A DNA stretch of 64,000 bases from Mucilaginibacter robiniae. Its GTDB lineage: Bacteria; Bacteroidota; Bacteroidia; Sphingobacteriales; Sphingobacteriaceae. The notes below the pieces were generated by a model. That model saw only the letters and a list, made by a program, of their open reading frames with translations. It ran no database searches and was not told where the DNA came from. Both the position numbers and the translations under genes were made by a program. Below are positions 33,242 through 41,887 of this stretch, one piece after another. Each line of letters begins with the position of its first letter. Position 1 is the stretch's first letter. The stretch lies in the NCBI RefSeq assembly GCF_012849215.1, contig NZ_CP051682.1, positions 1,984,001-2,048,000 of the forward strand. The letters run 5' to 3'.

Positions 33242-33706
33242 ATGAGGAAAATCGGTGCGATAAGTCTGGCTGCATTCTACCTGTTGTTAACGACAGGGGC
33301 CTTTGCCTGTCTGCTGCATTGCACCGAAACCTTTCTCTTCACCACGGCAAAAATGTCTGTGTCCCAGCTTGCGGAAACTCACGCTGAGGATACCGATCAT
33401 CATGATGAACAAGAAAAGCAAGGCACGCCTAAAACAGACCATCACGGAAAAAAGGATGATTGCGGTCCGGGTAAGGACTGTAAATGCTGTAACAAACACG
33501 GAATGTATGTGGTGAAGGAGAATGTAGATTCTGCGTTCGGGTTCGCGACAACTGCCCTTGCGATCGTATCAAATCATGCTTCTTCTCACGATTTTTCGTT
33601 TACACCTGAATTTTCAAAAGAATTCGTAACATGGCCACACGCTACAGGGCCGCCGGAGGGTTCTCAGCCACCGATATATATTAAAATCAAGTCTCTTCTT
33701 ATTTGA
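33242..33706 (+). CDS. His/Cys-rich secreted protein of the copper island
   Basis: A 154-residue protein with a signal-like N-terminus (AISLAAFYLLLTTGAFACLL). The mature part is rich in His, Asp and Cys (TDHHDEQEKQGTPKTDHHGK; CGPGKDCKCCNKHG), suggesting metal binding. It has no recognised enzyme domain. Similar short proteins stand next to copper genes in Bacteroidota. It is probably envelope-located; function is inferred from context. Confidence 0.65.
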   Translation: MRKIGAISLAAFYLLLTTGAFACLLHCTETFLFTTAKMSVSQLAETHAEDTDHHDEQEKQGTPKTDHHGKKDDCGPGKDCKCCNKHGMYVVKENVDSAFGFATTALAIVSNHASSHDFSFTPEFSKEFVTWPHATGPPEGSQPPIYIKIKSLLI

Positions 33707-33779
33707 TTCAAGCTTTTGCTGCATTTCCTTTTAGCAGCATGACAACCTATTGTCTTTACTTTTTAGCTTGAATTAACAC

Positions 33780-34343
33780 ATGACATTACATATTAAAAAT
33801 ATGGTTTGCGACCGTTGCATAAGGGTTGTGCACCAGCAATTGGAAAACCTCGGTTTGCGGGTTTCCGATATCACCCTTGGTACCGCTGAGGTACACCCCG
33901 AGCCAGATGAAGAGCAGCTCGGCCGCCTCGCACCCGCCTTAAAAGATCTTGGATTTGAACTTATCAGTAAAGATAAGGACAGGCTCGCAGAACGTATTAA
34001 AAATATCATTATCGAACTGGTGCATCACAGCAACCTGAGTGAGCCTCACATGAATATCATGCGGGTCATTGCTGACCGCCTGAATAGGGATTATGCCTAT
34101 CTCAGCCGTCTCTTTTCAGAAAATGAGGATATTACGATCGAAAAATTCATCATTCGGCAAAAAGTCGAAAAGATCAAGGAACTGCTCCAATACGGTGATT
34201 TGAACCTGAACGAAATTGCCTACAAAATGGGCTACAGCAGCAGTGCCCATCTGTCAGCCCAGTTTAAGCACATAACCGGCCTTTCGCCCAGCCGATACCG
34301 GACAGCGGAAAAACAGGAACGCAAACCGTTAGATAAAATTTAA
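33780..34343 (+). CDS. AraC-family regulator with N-terminal metal-binding domain
   Basis: A 187-residue protein. Residues 1-65 look like an HMA fold with the metal motif MVCDRCIRVVHQQ (CxxC). The C-terminal 100 residues are an AraC helix-turn-helix pair (SEPHMNIMRVIADRLNRDYA; NLNEIAYKMGYSSSAHLSAQ). The fusion suggests direct sensing of copper or a related metal by the CxxC, followed by activation of the downstream oxidase genes. It ends 11 bases before the multicopper oxidase start. Confidence 0.85.
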   Translation: MTLHIKNMVCDRCIRVVHQQLENLGLRVSDITLGTAEVHPEPDEEQLGRLAPALKDLGFELISKDKDRLAERIKNIIIELVHHSNLSEPHMNIMRVIADRLNRDYAYLSRLFSENEDITIEKFIIRQKVEKIKELLQYGDLNLNEIAYKMGYSSSAHLSAQFKHITGLSPSRYRTAEKQERKPLDKI

Positions 34344-34354
34344 ATCGACTACTT

Positions 34355-37048
34355 ATGAAATATAAGATTTTAATAATGGTCCTCCTGTTATCCGGGGGGA
34401 ATCTTACGGTGCAGGCTCAACAAAAAATGAATATGAGTGATCCGTCCATGAAGCACATGCATATGGACGCGACGAAGAAGCCGGCGGCAAAGGTCCATCC
34501 TAACATGAGGATGAACCATGATACCACTTCTATGAAGGGAATGAAAATGGACCATTCTAAAAGAAACGGCATGGATATGGGCGGGATGGACATGGGTAAG
34601 ATGAAGACGGGCGATTCAGCTACGAGTATGCACCAAATACCCGGCATGAAAATGAGGACTATGGCTGCGGATACCATTGCCAGCACTTCATCCTCCCTGA
34701 ACGATCACCGGATACACGCGGGAAAACGTGTAATTTATGATCTCTTTATTAATGATACCATTGTAGCATACGCCGGAAAAAAGATTAAGGCGCTTGCTAT
34801 TAATGGTCAGATACCCGGTCCGGTACTGCGATTCACTGAGGGAGATACCGCTATTATTCGTGTACATAATCTACGCAAAAATGAAACGTCGATCCACTGG
34901 CACGGCATTCTTGTTCCGAATAAATATGACGGCGTGCCCTATATCAGCACGATTCCTATTAAAGGTGGAGCAACTTATACCAATATTATTCCACTACACC
35001 AAACCGGAACTTTTTGGTATCACACCCATACCGAACTTGATGAGCAGGCAGGGCTTTATGGTCCCATCGTTATTGAACCACAGGTAAAAAAAGACCACGT
35101 ACCAGAACAGGTGCTTATGCTTTCTGACTGGACAAATTATCAGCCGAAGGAAGTGTTGAGGATGCTGAAGCGGGGAACGGACTGGTTGTCCATACAGAAA
35201 GGCAGTGTATTGAGTTATGGCGGGGCAATTACCAAAGGTTATCTCGCTGACAAATTGAAGCTTGACTGGATGCGCATGCCAGCCATGGATCTGCTGGATG
35301 TCAAGTATGACCGTCTTTTGGTAAACGGAAGTATTGATCAGCAATTACCACAATTCGAAGCGGGACAGACCGTAAAGCTGCGGATCATCAACGGCTCCGC
35401 GTCGAGCTATTTCTGGCTCAATTTCGCTGGCGGTCCGATGACCGTGATTGCAGCAGACGGACTGGATATTAAACCGGTCGTCATTGATAAAATCCTGATC
35501 GGCACGGCTGAAACTTATGACGTGGTGGTTAAAGTCCCTGCTGCTGGCAAATATGAGTTTCGGGCAACGATCCAGGACATATCTGGCAAAGTCTCTGCCT
35601 GGCTTGGAACAGGCCAAGCAGTTAAGGCGAAGGACATTCCGAAAGTTGATTACTATAAGTTTACCCACACGTTCAACCGGATGATGAGCCAGATGAAAAT
35701 GCCAATGAACAGGGTACCGAACTCTAAGGTTAAAAATGATGGACTAACATTCAGCTCCACTGATAGCTCCATGAAAATGAAGGATGAGGACATGAAGGAG
35801 ATGGATATGAAGAGTATGAAATCATCCGGTCACATGGAGGGAATGAAAATGAACGCCGATAGCGGCATGAACAATCAACAAGGCGCTAAAATGATGAATA
35901 TGGCCGGAAGTAAAGGCGGTAAATCCGGGATGAAAGATAAGCAGGCGGGTGGTATGAAGATGGGCGGCATGGATTCGGGCGGCATGGGTATGGGAAGTAT
36001 GAATATGCCGGACGATGGGAAAGGAACGAAAATGGGTCCGGGCGGCTCCATGCTCCTTGGGCTCGGCGGCGACGGAAGGATATTAAGTTATGACATGCTG
36101 GAGGCGAACAGTACAACAGCCTTTGCTGGCAAACATACGGTAAGGACTTATCACCTGTATCTTACCGGCAGCATGATACGCTATACCTGGCTCATCAATA
36201 ATAAGCCACTTTCTGAAGCAGACCGTTTGCTGATCCGCAAAGGCGAAATCGTCAGGTTTGTATTGCACAATACGACAATGATGGAACATCCGATGCACCT
36301 CCACGGGCATTTCTTCCGTGTACTCAATGCTAAAGGCGATTCTGCACCACTTAAACATACGGTAAGTATCGAACCGATGCAGGTGCAAACCATCGAGTTC
36401 CTCGCTGATGAGGCCCATGACTGGTTTTTCCACTGTCACACGCTTTACCACCTGATGTCAGGTATGGCGCGGGTTGTGCGGTATGAGGACAATCCAAGCA
36501 ATCCAGACGTTGCAAAATATCAACCGCGTAACCCTGTCATTAATGATGACCGGCAATTTTACACCTGGTTTCAGGCATCATTTCACTCGCAAACCAGTAC
36601 AGGTTCGTTATTTATTTCCAATACGCGCTATGAATTTAACGCCAACTATCGTTTTAGCTATGACGGCCGTTATGAAGTTGATCCCCGGTTCCAGCGGTAT
36701 CTTGATAACGGACAATACTTCGCTGCCTATATCGGCGGAGATTTTGAAAAAAACCAGAAAGGCGGCGGGTATTTTAGCTCGGGGGATAAGAGTGCCGTTA
36801 TCGGTTTACGGTATTTGCTGCCAATGTTCATCCAAACGGACGCAAGGATCAATCAAAAAGGGAAGTTCCGCTTCACTCTAAGCCGGGAAGATATCCCTGT
36901 AATCAGCAGACTTTATGTCGGTGCTTCTTATAATACCGACAATGAGTGGCAGGCAGATTCTCGTTACATACTCTCCAAATATTTGGCCTTATCAATTAGC
37001 TATGACAACCAGTATGGCTTTGGAGGGGGACTGACAATAATTTATTAA
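34355..37048 (+). CDS. Multicopper oxidase with Met-rich insert and fused C-terminal barrel
   Basis: An 897-residue protein with a signal peptide. A Met/His-rich segment (about residues 25-110) precedes the cupredoxin domains. Copper ligands are HWHG, WYHTHTE, HPMHLHGHFFRVL and HCHTLYHLMSGM. A second Met/Gly/Lys-rich insert lies near 450-560, before the third cupredoxin domain. The last 190 residues (from about ARVVRYEDN on) are rich in alternating strands and end GFGGGLTIIY, like an outer-membrane beta-barrel of the CopB type. It would oxidise Cu(I) in the periplasm while anchored in the outer membrane. Confidence 0.9.
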   Translation: MKYKILIMVLLLSGGNLTVQAQQKMNMSDPSMKHMHMDATKKPAAKVHPNMRMNHDTTSMKGMKMDHSKRNGMDMGGMDMGKMKTGDSATSMHQIPGMKMRTMAADTIASTSSSLNDHRIHAGKRVIYDLFINDTIVAYAGKKIKALAINGQIPGPVLRFTEGDTAIIRVHNLRKNETSIHWHGILVPNKYDGVPYISTIPIKGGATYTNIIPLHQTGTFWYHTHTELDEQAGLYGPIVIEPQVKKDHVPEQVLMLSDWTNYQPKEVLRMLKRGTDWLSIQKGSVLSYGGAITKGYLADKLKLDWMRMPAMDLLDVKYDRLLVNGSIDQQLPQFEAGQTVKLRIINGSASSYFWLNFAGGPMTVIAADGLDIKPVVIDKILIGTAETYDVVVKVPAAGKYEFRATIQDISGKVSAWLGTGQAVKAKDIPKVDYYKFTHTFNRMMSQMKMPMNRVPNSKVKNDGLTFSSTDSSMKMKDEDMKEMDMKSMKSSGHMEGMKMNADSGMNNQQGAKMMNMAGSKGGKSGMKDKQAGGMKMGGMDSGGMGMGSMNMPDDGKGTKMGPGGSMLLGLGGDGRILSYDMLEANSTTAFAGKHTVRTYHLYLTGSMIRYTWLINNKPLSEADRLLIRKGEIVRFVLHNTTMMEHPMHLHGHFFRVLNAKGDSAPLKHTVSIEPMQVQTIEFLADEAHDWFFHCHTLYHLMSGMARVVRYEDNPSNPDVAKYQPRNPVINDDRQFYTWFQASFHSQTSTGSLFISNTRYEFNANYRFSYDGRYEVDPRFQRYLDNGQYFAAYIGGDFEKNQKGGGYFSSGDKSAVIGLRYLLPMFIQTDARINQKGKFRFTLSREDIPVISRLYVGASYNTDNEWQADSRYILSKYLALSISYDNQYGFGGGLTIIY

Positions 37049-37055
37049 GTATTAA

Positions 37056-37728
37056 ATGATAGCTAAAATTCAACTATCAAGACAACGCTAATGATGATCC
37101 CAATGCTTGCGCTAGGCGTAGCAGGATTTACAAACAAGAGTCATTTAGCATCCACTTTCAACACATCAAACGGAATAGTATTGAAAGCTGAACACGTTCA
37201 GAGTGATCCATTGATGGAGAGCATGAATAAAATGATGGAACAGATGCACCAGCAGAAGATGACAGGTAACGTCGATCTTGATTTTGCTACGGTGCTTCGT
37301 ATTCATCATCAGGGTGCGATAGATATGGCAAAAGTGGAAGTCGAGCAAGGTAAAGATGCAGCCATGAAAAATATAGCGCAGAAATTATTAACTCCCAAAC
37401 CAAGGAAGCAGCAGAATTAGATCAACTGATTCCAACGCTGCAAAGCGGAGCGAAAACCTATGATCCAATGCAAAAAACTTCCGGAGCAGGAAAAGCGATG
37501 AGCGACGGCATGATGAGCATGATGAAAATGGGCAAGATGTCCATGTCATCAATGGATCATGAGTTTGCTGATATGATGGCCAAGCACCACAAAGACGGGA
37601 TCATGATGTCAAAAAATATTCTGGCTTATTGTAAAAATCCCAAACTGCGGTCAATGGCCCAGAAAGGCATTCCGGAGCAAATCAAAGACATCAATGAGAT
37701 GACAAACTGGATGAAAACACATCAATAA
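37056..37728 (+). pseudogene. DUF305 protein broken by one or two single-base losses
   Basis: Two frames (37091-37420 and 37468-37728) form one DUF305 protein. The first has IHHQGAIDMAKVEVEQGKD, the second AKHHKDGIMMSKNILAYC. At 37382-37384 adding one A to the run AAA joins them (KNIAQKIINSQTKEAAELDQ). The signal peptide also appears cut: MIAKIQLSRQR at 37056 stops at 37089, and one extra T would join it to the hydrophobic part. DUF305 proteins bind metal and are common beside copper oxidases. Confidence 0.75.
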
Positions 37729-37755
37729 TTATACTGGTAACTTAAATAAACTCTT

Positions 37756-38373
37756 ATGAAAAATGTAATTAAACTTCTGCTGGCACTTGTAATAGTTAGC
37801 GTATTTGCTTCCTGTAAAAAGAATGCTGATGAAATTAAGATTCAGCCACATGACCAGAATCAAATGATGGGCATTATGCACCAGATGATGGCCAAGATGG
37901 ATACGATGAAGATGACGAAAGATCCGGACAATGATTTTGCCATGATGATGCGCATTCATCACCAGGGTGCGATAGACATGGCGAATCTGGAGATAAAAAG
38001 CGGTAGTGATGCCACGATGAAACAAATGGCCCAATCTATTATTGCCAGCCAGCAGGAAGAAATCACGCAGGTAACCGCATTTCTGAAGTCGCATACGGCG
38101 CACTTGAATGATCCTGATTTTGATATGATGATCATGGACAATATGTCCAAGTCTGGTAAGCAAGCCGACCTGCAGATTATAAACGGCGATATAGACCACG
38201 ATTTTGCCATTTTGATGATCGGCCATCATCAGAGCGCTGTAGAAAACTCGCGTCTGGAATTACTTCATGGTCAGGAACCCAGCATGAAGACGATGGCTAC
38301 CAATATCATCGACGCGCAACTGAAAGAAATAGATCAGTTTCAAAGCTGGCTTTTAGCGCGAGGCAATAAGTAA
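37756..38373 (+). CDS. DUF305 lipoprotein
   Basis: A 205-residue protein with a lipoprotein signal (LLLALVIVSVFASCKKNADE, lipid Cys near residue 20). Two DUF305 repeats are visible: MRIHHQGAIDMANLEIKSGS and LMIGHHQSAVENSRLELLHG. The HH motifs are the likely metal ligands. It is intact, unlike its neighbour, and similar in sequence. Envelope copper binding is inferred from family context. Confidence 0.87.
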   Translation: MKNVIKLLLALVIVSVFASCKKNADEIKIQPHDQNQMMGIMHQMMAKMDTMKMTKDPDNDFAMMMRIHHQGAIDMANLEIKSGSDATMKQMAQSIIASQQEEITQVTAFLKSHTAHLNDPDFDMMIMDNMSKSGKQADLQIINGDIDHDFAILMIGHHQSAVENSRLELLHGQEPSMKTMATNIIDAQLKEIDQFQSWLLARGNK

Positions 38374-38406
38374 TAAACCAAATTCCTAACTATAATATAT
38401 CAAATT

Positions 38407-38742
38407 ATGTCACACCAACAATTTCAAAAGTGCATCGATGCCTGCGTGGCATGTGCAGCAGCCTGTAATCACTGTGCAACATCCTGTCTACAGGAAGACG
38501 ATGTTAAAATGATGGCCCTGTGTATTCAGCTCGACTTAGAATGTGCCGCCATTTGCCGGGCGGCCGCCGAAGTCATGACATTGAGCAGCGGGTATAGCGC
38601 TCACCTCTGCCGTATTTGTGCTGACGTATGCAAAGCTTGTGCTGATGAATGCGCTAAGCATGACATGGAACACTGTCAAACCTGTGCTGAAGCCTGCCGA
38701 AGATGCGCTGAAGCTTGTGCACAAATGGCAACAGCAGTTTAA
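38407..38742 (+). CDS. Four-helix-bundle copper-binding protein, Csp-like
   Basis: A 111-residue protein with about 18 cysteines spaced along helices, as in copper-storage proteins (CIDACVACAAACNHCATSC; CADVCKACADECAKHD; CQTCAEACRRCAEACAQM). There is no signal peptide, so it is cytosolic. Csp proteins hold many Cu(I) ions within the bundle. It stands between two DUF305 genes. Confidence 0.9.
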   Translation: MSHQQFQKCIDACVACAAACNHCATSCLQEDDVKMMALCIQLDLECAAICRAAAEVMTLSSGYSAHLCRICADVCKACADECAKHDMEHCQTCAEACRRCAEACAQMATAV

Positions 38743-38815
38743 ACAATTAATTATGCAGCTACAGGGTCAAAGGGGTTCCTATAGCTGCTTTAAATAAATC
38801 TTGAGTCTAAAAATT

Positions 38816-39274
38816 ATGGAAAATTCAAATTATAAAAAGTTCGGTATTATGCTCATCGTCTCCTTCCTGCTGATGTATGCCATTATGTTTCTGAACGTGG
38901 ACGAAGCTGATCATGTATATATTAACATGACCCGATTTTATATGACCGTATTGATGATTTGTGCTATGGCTATATTGATGGTGGCGATGATGCCAATGAT
39001 GTATCCGAATAAAAGAAAGAACGCAGTCATCATTATTTCAAGCATCGTAGTATTTGTGCTGGCCTTTTTTGGCGTTCATAAGCAGGTGGGCATTGGTGAT
39101 GTGCAATACATGAAAGGAATGATACCACATCACTCCATCGCCATTATGACGAGTGAAAATGCGCATATTAAAGATGCACGTGTAAGAAAGCTGGCAGATG
39201 GTATTATCAAAACGCAGAAAAAAGAAATAGCCGAGATGAAGGCTATGATCGACAGTTTGCAAAACAACAGGTAG
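38816..39274 (+). CDS. Membrane-anchored DUF305 protein
   Basis: About 152 residues starting MENSNYKKFG at 38816. Three hydrophobic helices occur in the first 90 residues, the first two rich in Met. The soluble C-terminus carries KGMIPHHSIAIMTSENAHIK, the DUF305 HH motif. It likely holds the domain at the periplasmic face. Confidence 0.85.
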   Translation: MENSNYKKFGIMLIVSFLLMYAIMFLNVDEADHVYINMTRFYMTVLMICAMAILMVAMMPMMYPNKRKNAVIIISSIVVFVLAFFGVHKQVGIGDVQYMKGMIPHHSIAIMTSENAHIKDARVRKLADGIIKTQKKEIAEMKAMIDSLQNNR

Positions 39275-39364
39275 GCCAAAAGCTTACCTGTTTCCTTGTG
39301 AAATCCGCTCAGATTAGTCTGTATAATAGGTATAATTCCCGTATTTTAGCTTACTAATTAAAGT

Positions 39365-40615
39365 ATGAGCGAGCATTTACTATCTATTATTCATCAGTAT
39401 AAGAACGATAAAGAATCGGTTTACAATACCTGGTTTATCAATAATGAGGAACGGCTGAAAGCTTTTCGTTCTATCAGGCGTGGGGTCCAACAAGTTATTG
39501 AGGACATTAAAAATAAAAAGTTCGCCAATGACTTTAAAGGCACTTCACTTGAATTCGTGTTAACGTGCATTACTGAGCAAAAGCAGGTGTTTGAAGGCGC
39601 ATCTCATCCTTTTTACTGGAAACCAAAATTACGCATCCCTGATATTTACGAGAATCAGGATAATAAGGTCGCATTTGGTCAATTTTTAGAAAACTGTCTG
39701 AATGCTAAAAATGAAGAGCAATTGATTCGCGAGATCATGCACCTGGACTCGTTGAGAATCAAAGGCCTCGGCCCGGCCGTGGCCAGCATCCTTTACTTTT
39801 TGCATCCCACCTTGATTCCTCCTTTTAATACAGCGATCATAAACGGATTTAACTACCTTTTCAAAGACAAAAAAAAGCTGGGCAGCTGGAGCGAATACCT
39901 CAAAATCAGAGAGGTAATTATGGATATGAACCGTAAACATTGCAATGAGCTTTCTTTGGATACAGGTGCATTTGCAGGCTTGCTGTTTGAAATTGGCATG
40001 CAAAAGCTCCTGTTGGGCAAGGATGAATATTCATCTGAGATAGAACGAAACCGGCTCGAGAAACTGATCGAGAAACGCCATAAAGAAAAAAGCAAAGAAA
40101 CCGAAGATGAGCATTTGCATGATGAGATGCAATATCATCTCCTGAAGATCGGGCAGGCACTGGGCTACGATGTGATTGCCGCTTCTAATGACCGCTCAAA
40201 ATCCTGGAACGGCCATAAGTTCTCCTTTATTTCATTACAAGAGTTCCCCAACCTTAAGCTGGATAAGGAAGTGCTAAATACCATTAAATTGATTGACGTG
40301 CTTTGGTTCGAAAAAGGCACATCGAAAGTCATAGCAGCTTTTGAAGTGGAAAAGAGCACCAGTATTTATTCCGGCATTCTGCGGCTATCGGATCTGAGTT
40401 TTAGTGTGGCGAATTCGGAAGAAGTTTTTTATCTGGTTGTTCCGGATAATCGGGAGAAAGATGTGGTCATGCAGCTTTCTCGTCCCTCGATTAAAAGGGC
40501 TAATGTCCAAATGAAATATATTTGCTTCTCTGAGCTACGGCAGCATTGTGACGCTTTGTGCAAATTTGGCGATGACCATTCCATTATGAAGAAGATAGCC
40601 CGTGAGGTGGTCTAG
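39365..40615 (+). CDS. Orphan restriction-endonuclease-like protein
   Basis: A 416-residue protein without signal peptide. A helix-hairpin-helix-like segment LRIKGLGPAVASILYFLHP lies near residue 130. The C-terminal 150 residues contain LIDVLWFEKGTSKVIAAFEV followed by EKSTSIYSGILRLSDL, a PD-(D/E)xK-like arrangement with D and ExEK positions. Similar C-termini occur in some type II restriction enzymes. No methyltransferase gene is nearby. It is unrelated to copper, so it is probably an insertion or defence cargo. Family call is tentative. Confidence 0.6.
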   Translation: MSEHLLSIIHQYKNDKESVYNTWFINNEERLKAFRSIRRGVQQVIEDIKNKKFANDFKGTSLEFVLTCITEQKQVFEGASHPFYWKPKLRIPDIYENQDNKVAFGQFLENCLNAKNEEQLIREIMHLDSLRIKGLGPAVASILYFLHPTLIPPFNTAIINGFNYLFKDKKKLGSWSEYLKIREVIMDMNRKHCNELSLDTGAFAGLLFEIGMQKLLLGKDEYSSEIERNRLEKLIEKRHKEKSKETEDEHLHDEMQYHLLKIGQALGYDVIAASNDRSKSWNGHKFSFISLQEFPNLKLDKEVLNTIKLIDVLWFEKGTSKVIAAFEVEKSTSIYSGILRLSDLSFSVANSEEVFYLVVPDNREKDVVMQLSRPSIKRANVQMKYICFSELRQHCDALCKFGDDHSIMKKIAREVV

Positions 40616-40836
40616 ACTATACTGGACAAAATGTTGGAAAAACTGTATAGCATCTTAAATTTTCCGTCCGTATGAAGCTTTCCAGCTATGTGTACATCAG
40701 CATCTAAAAAGGAATGTTGTTATCACTTTAATTTTCAGGCGAACTTAAATATAGAAGTAACTAAAAAAACGGTAAGATATAAAAGGAAGAGAAAATTATA
40801 TAAACGGCTCTCCGTTATAATCATAATATTTGTACC

Positions 40837-41235
40837 GTGATCAAAAAGCTGTTCATCACCTTTTTAGCTGTTTTGTACCTGGGCGTTTCTTCCGGTGCAA
40901 CGCTGCATTATCAGTACTGCATGGGCAGGCTGATCAAGGTTACGCTTTGGCACAGTGGGAGTAACAAATCTCGCCCCTGTGGCATGGAGCAGAAGGCGAA
41001 AGCTAAAAAATGCTGCACAGATAAGCACCAGCAGCTGAAATCTGATAAAAGCGGTTCGATCACGTATAGCGAATTTAGCTTAGGAACGAGTGCTGCTATC
41101 CTTGCATCCGTACCATTTTCCGGCGGGGTTTCATCCCATTTTGTTCCAATCACAGAGCAATACCCGGTAAGCCAGGCACCGCCTTCCGGCACTGCCGTTC
41201 CTGTTTTCCTGCGTAATTGCACTTTCCGTATCTGA
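40837..41235 (+). CDS. Cysteine-rich secreted protein of the copper island
   Basis: A 132-residue protein with a GTG start and signal peptide (MIKKLFITFLAVLYLGVSSG). The mature N-terminus has LHYQYCMGR, a motif seen in short Bacteroidota proteins next to copper genes, and a later AKKCCTDKH. No enzyme domain is recognised. A near-consensus -7 element lies only a few bases upstream, so the transcript leader may be almost absent. Confidence 0.62.
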   Translation: MIKKLFITFLAVLYLGVSSGATLHYQYCMGRLIKVTLWHSGSNKSRPCGMEQKAKAKKCCTDKHQQLKSDKSGSITYSEFSLGTSAAILASVPFSGGVSSHFVPITEQYPVSQAPPSGTAVPVFLRNCTFRI

Positions 41236-41362
41236 TCTCTTTCTAATTTCTTCAGTCCTGAAGATTACGATTACCTTTTGGTTATCCGTTACCCTGCAAC
41301 TTCTTTATGCTACAGTTTCTGTTCAGACAGGAACTTAAAATCAATTTATAATTAATCAAATC

Positions 41363-41845
41363 ATGAAAAAGATTCAAATGTTCGTATGCGCTGTAATCGC
41401 GCTATTGTCGTTCTCTCAAGTTAAAGCACAATCAGGCTCTTCCAAAGATGCCGTCCTTTTCGCCTATTACGGCGTAAAGAATGCGCTGATTACCGGTAAC
41501 GCCGCTACTACCAATGCAAAGGCCAAAGAATTCCAAAGCGCAGTAAACGCTGTTCCGGCGGATCAGCTGACCGAGGCTCAAAAAGATAAATTATTGTTTG
41601 ATGCCCGTCACATCGGCGAAAGCAATGATATTGCCCATCAGCGGGAACATTTTGCCAACCTCTCTCAAAACCTGTATGAACTGGTGAAAGCCGGTAAGTT
41701 CAACAGCGCTCCTGTATATCGGGATTATTGTCCGATGAAAAAGTCTTATTGGTTGAGCGAGTCTGCCACCATCAAAAACCCTTACTACGGAAATCAAATG
41801 TTAACCTGTGGCGAAGTAAAAGAAACTTTACCTGCGGCTAAATAA
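41363..41845 (+). CDS. DUF3347 domain protein
   Basis: A 160-residue periplasmic protein with a signal peptide ending VKAQ. The C-terminal part holds the DUF3347 signature: DYCPMKKSYWLSESATIKNP followed by YYGNQMLTCGEV. This conserved Cys/Met/Trp/Tyr set is thought to bind copper and is often fused to or beside CusB-type adaptors. It lies directly upstream of the second multicopper oxidase. Confidence 0.88.
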   Translation: MKKIQMFVCAVIALLSFSQVKAQSGSSKDAVLFAYYGVKNALITGNAATTNAKAKEFQSAVNAVPADQLTEAQKDKLLFDARHIGESNDIAHQREHFANLSQNLYELVKAGKFNSAPVYRDYCPMKKSYWLSESATIKNPYYGNQMLTCGEVKETLPAAK

Positions 41846-41887
41846 ATACCTGGGCCGGAGGACTGAGCTTCGGCCCTTTACTGTACC

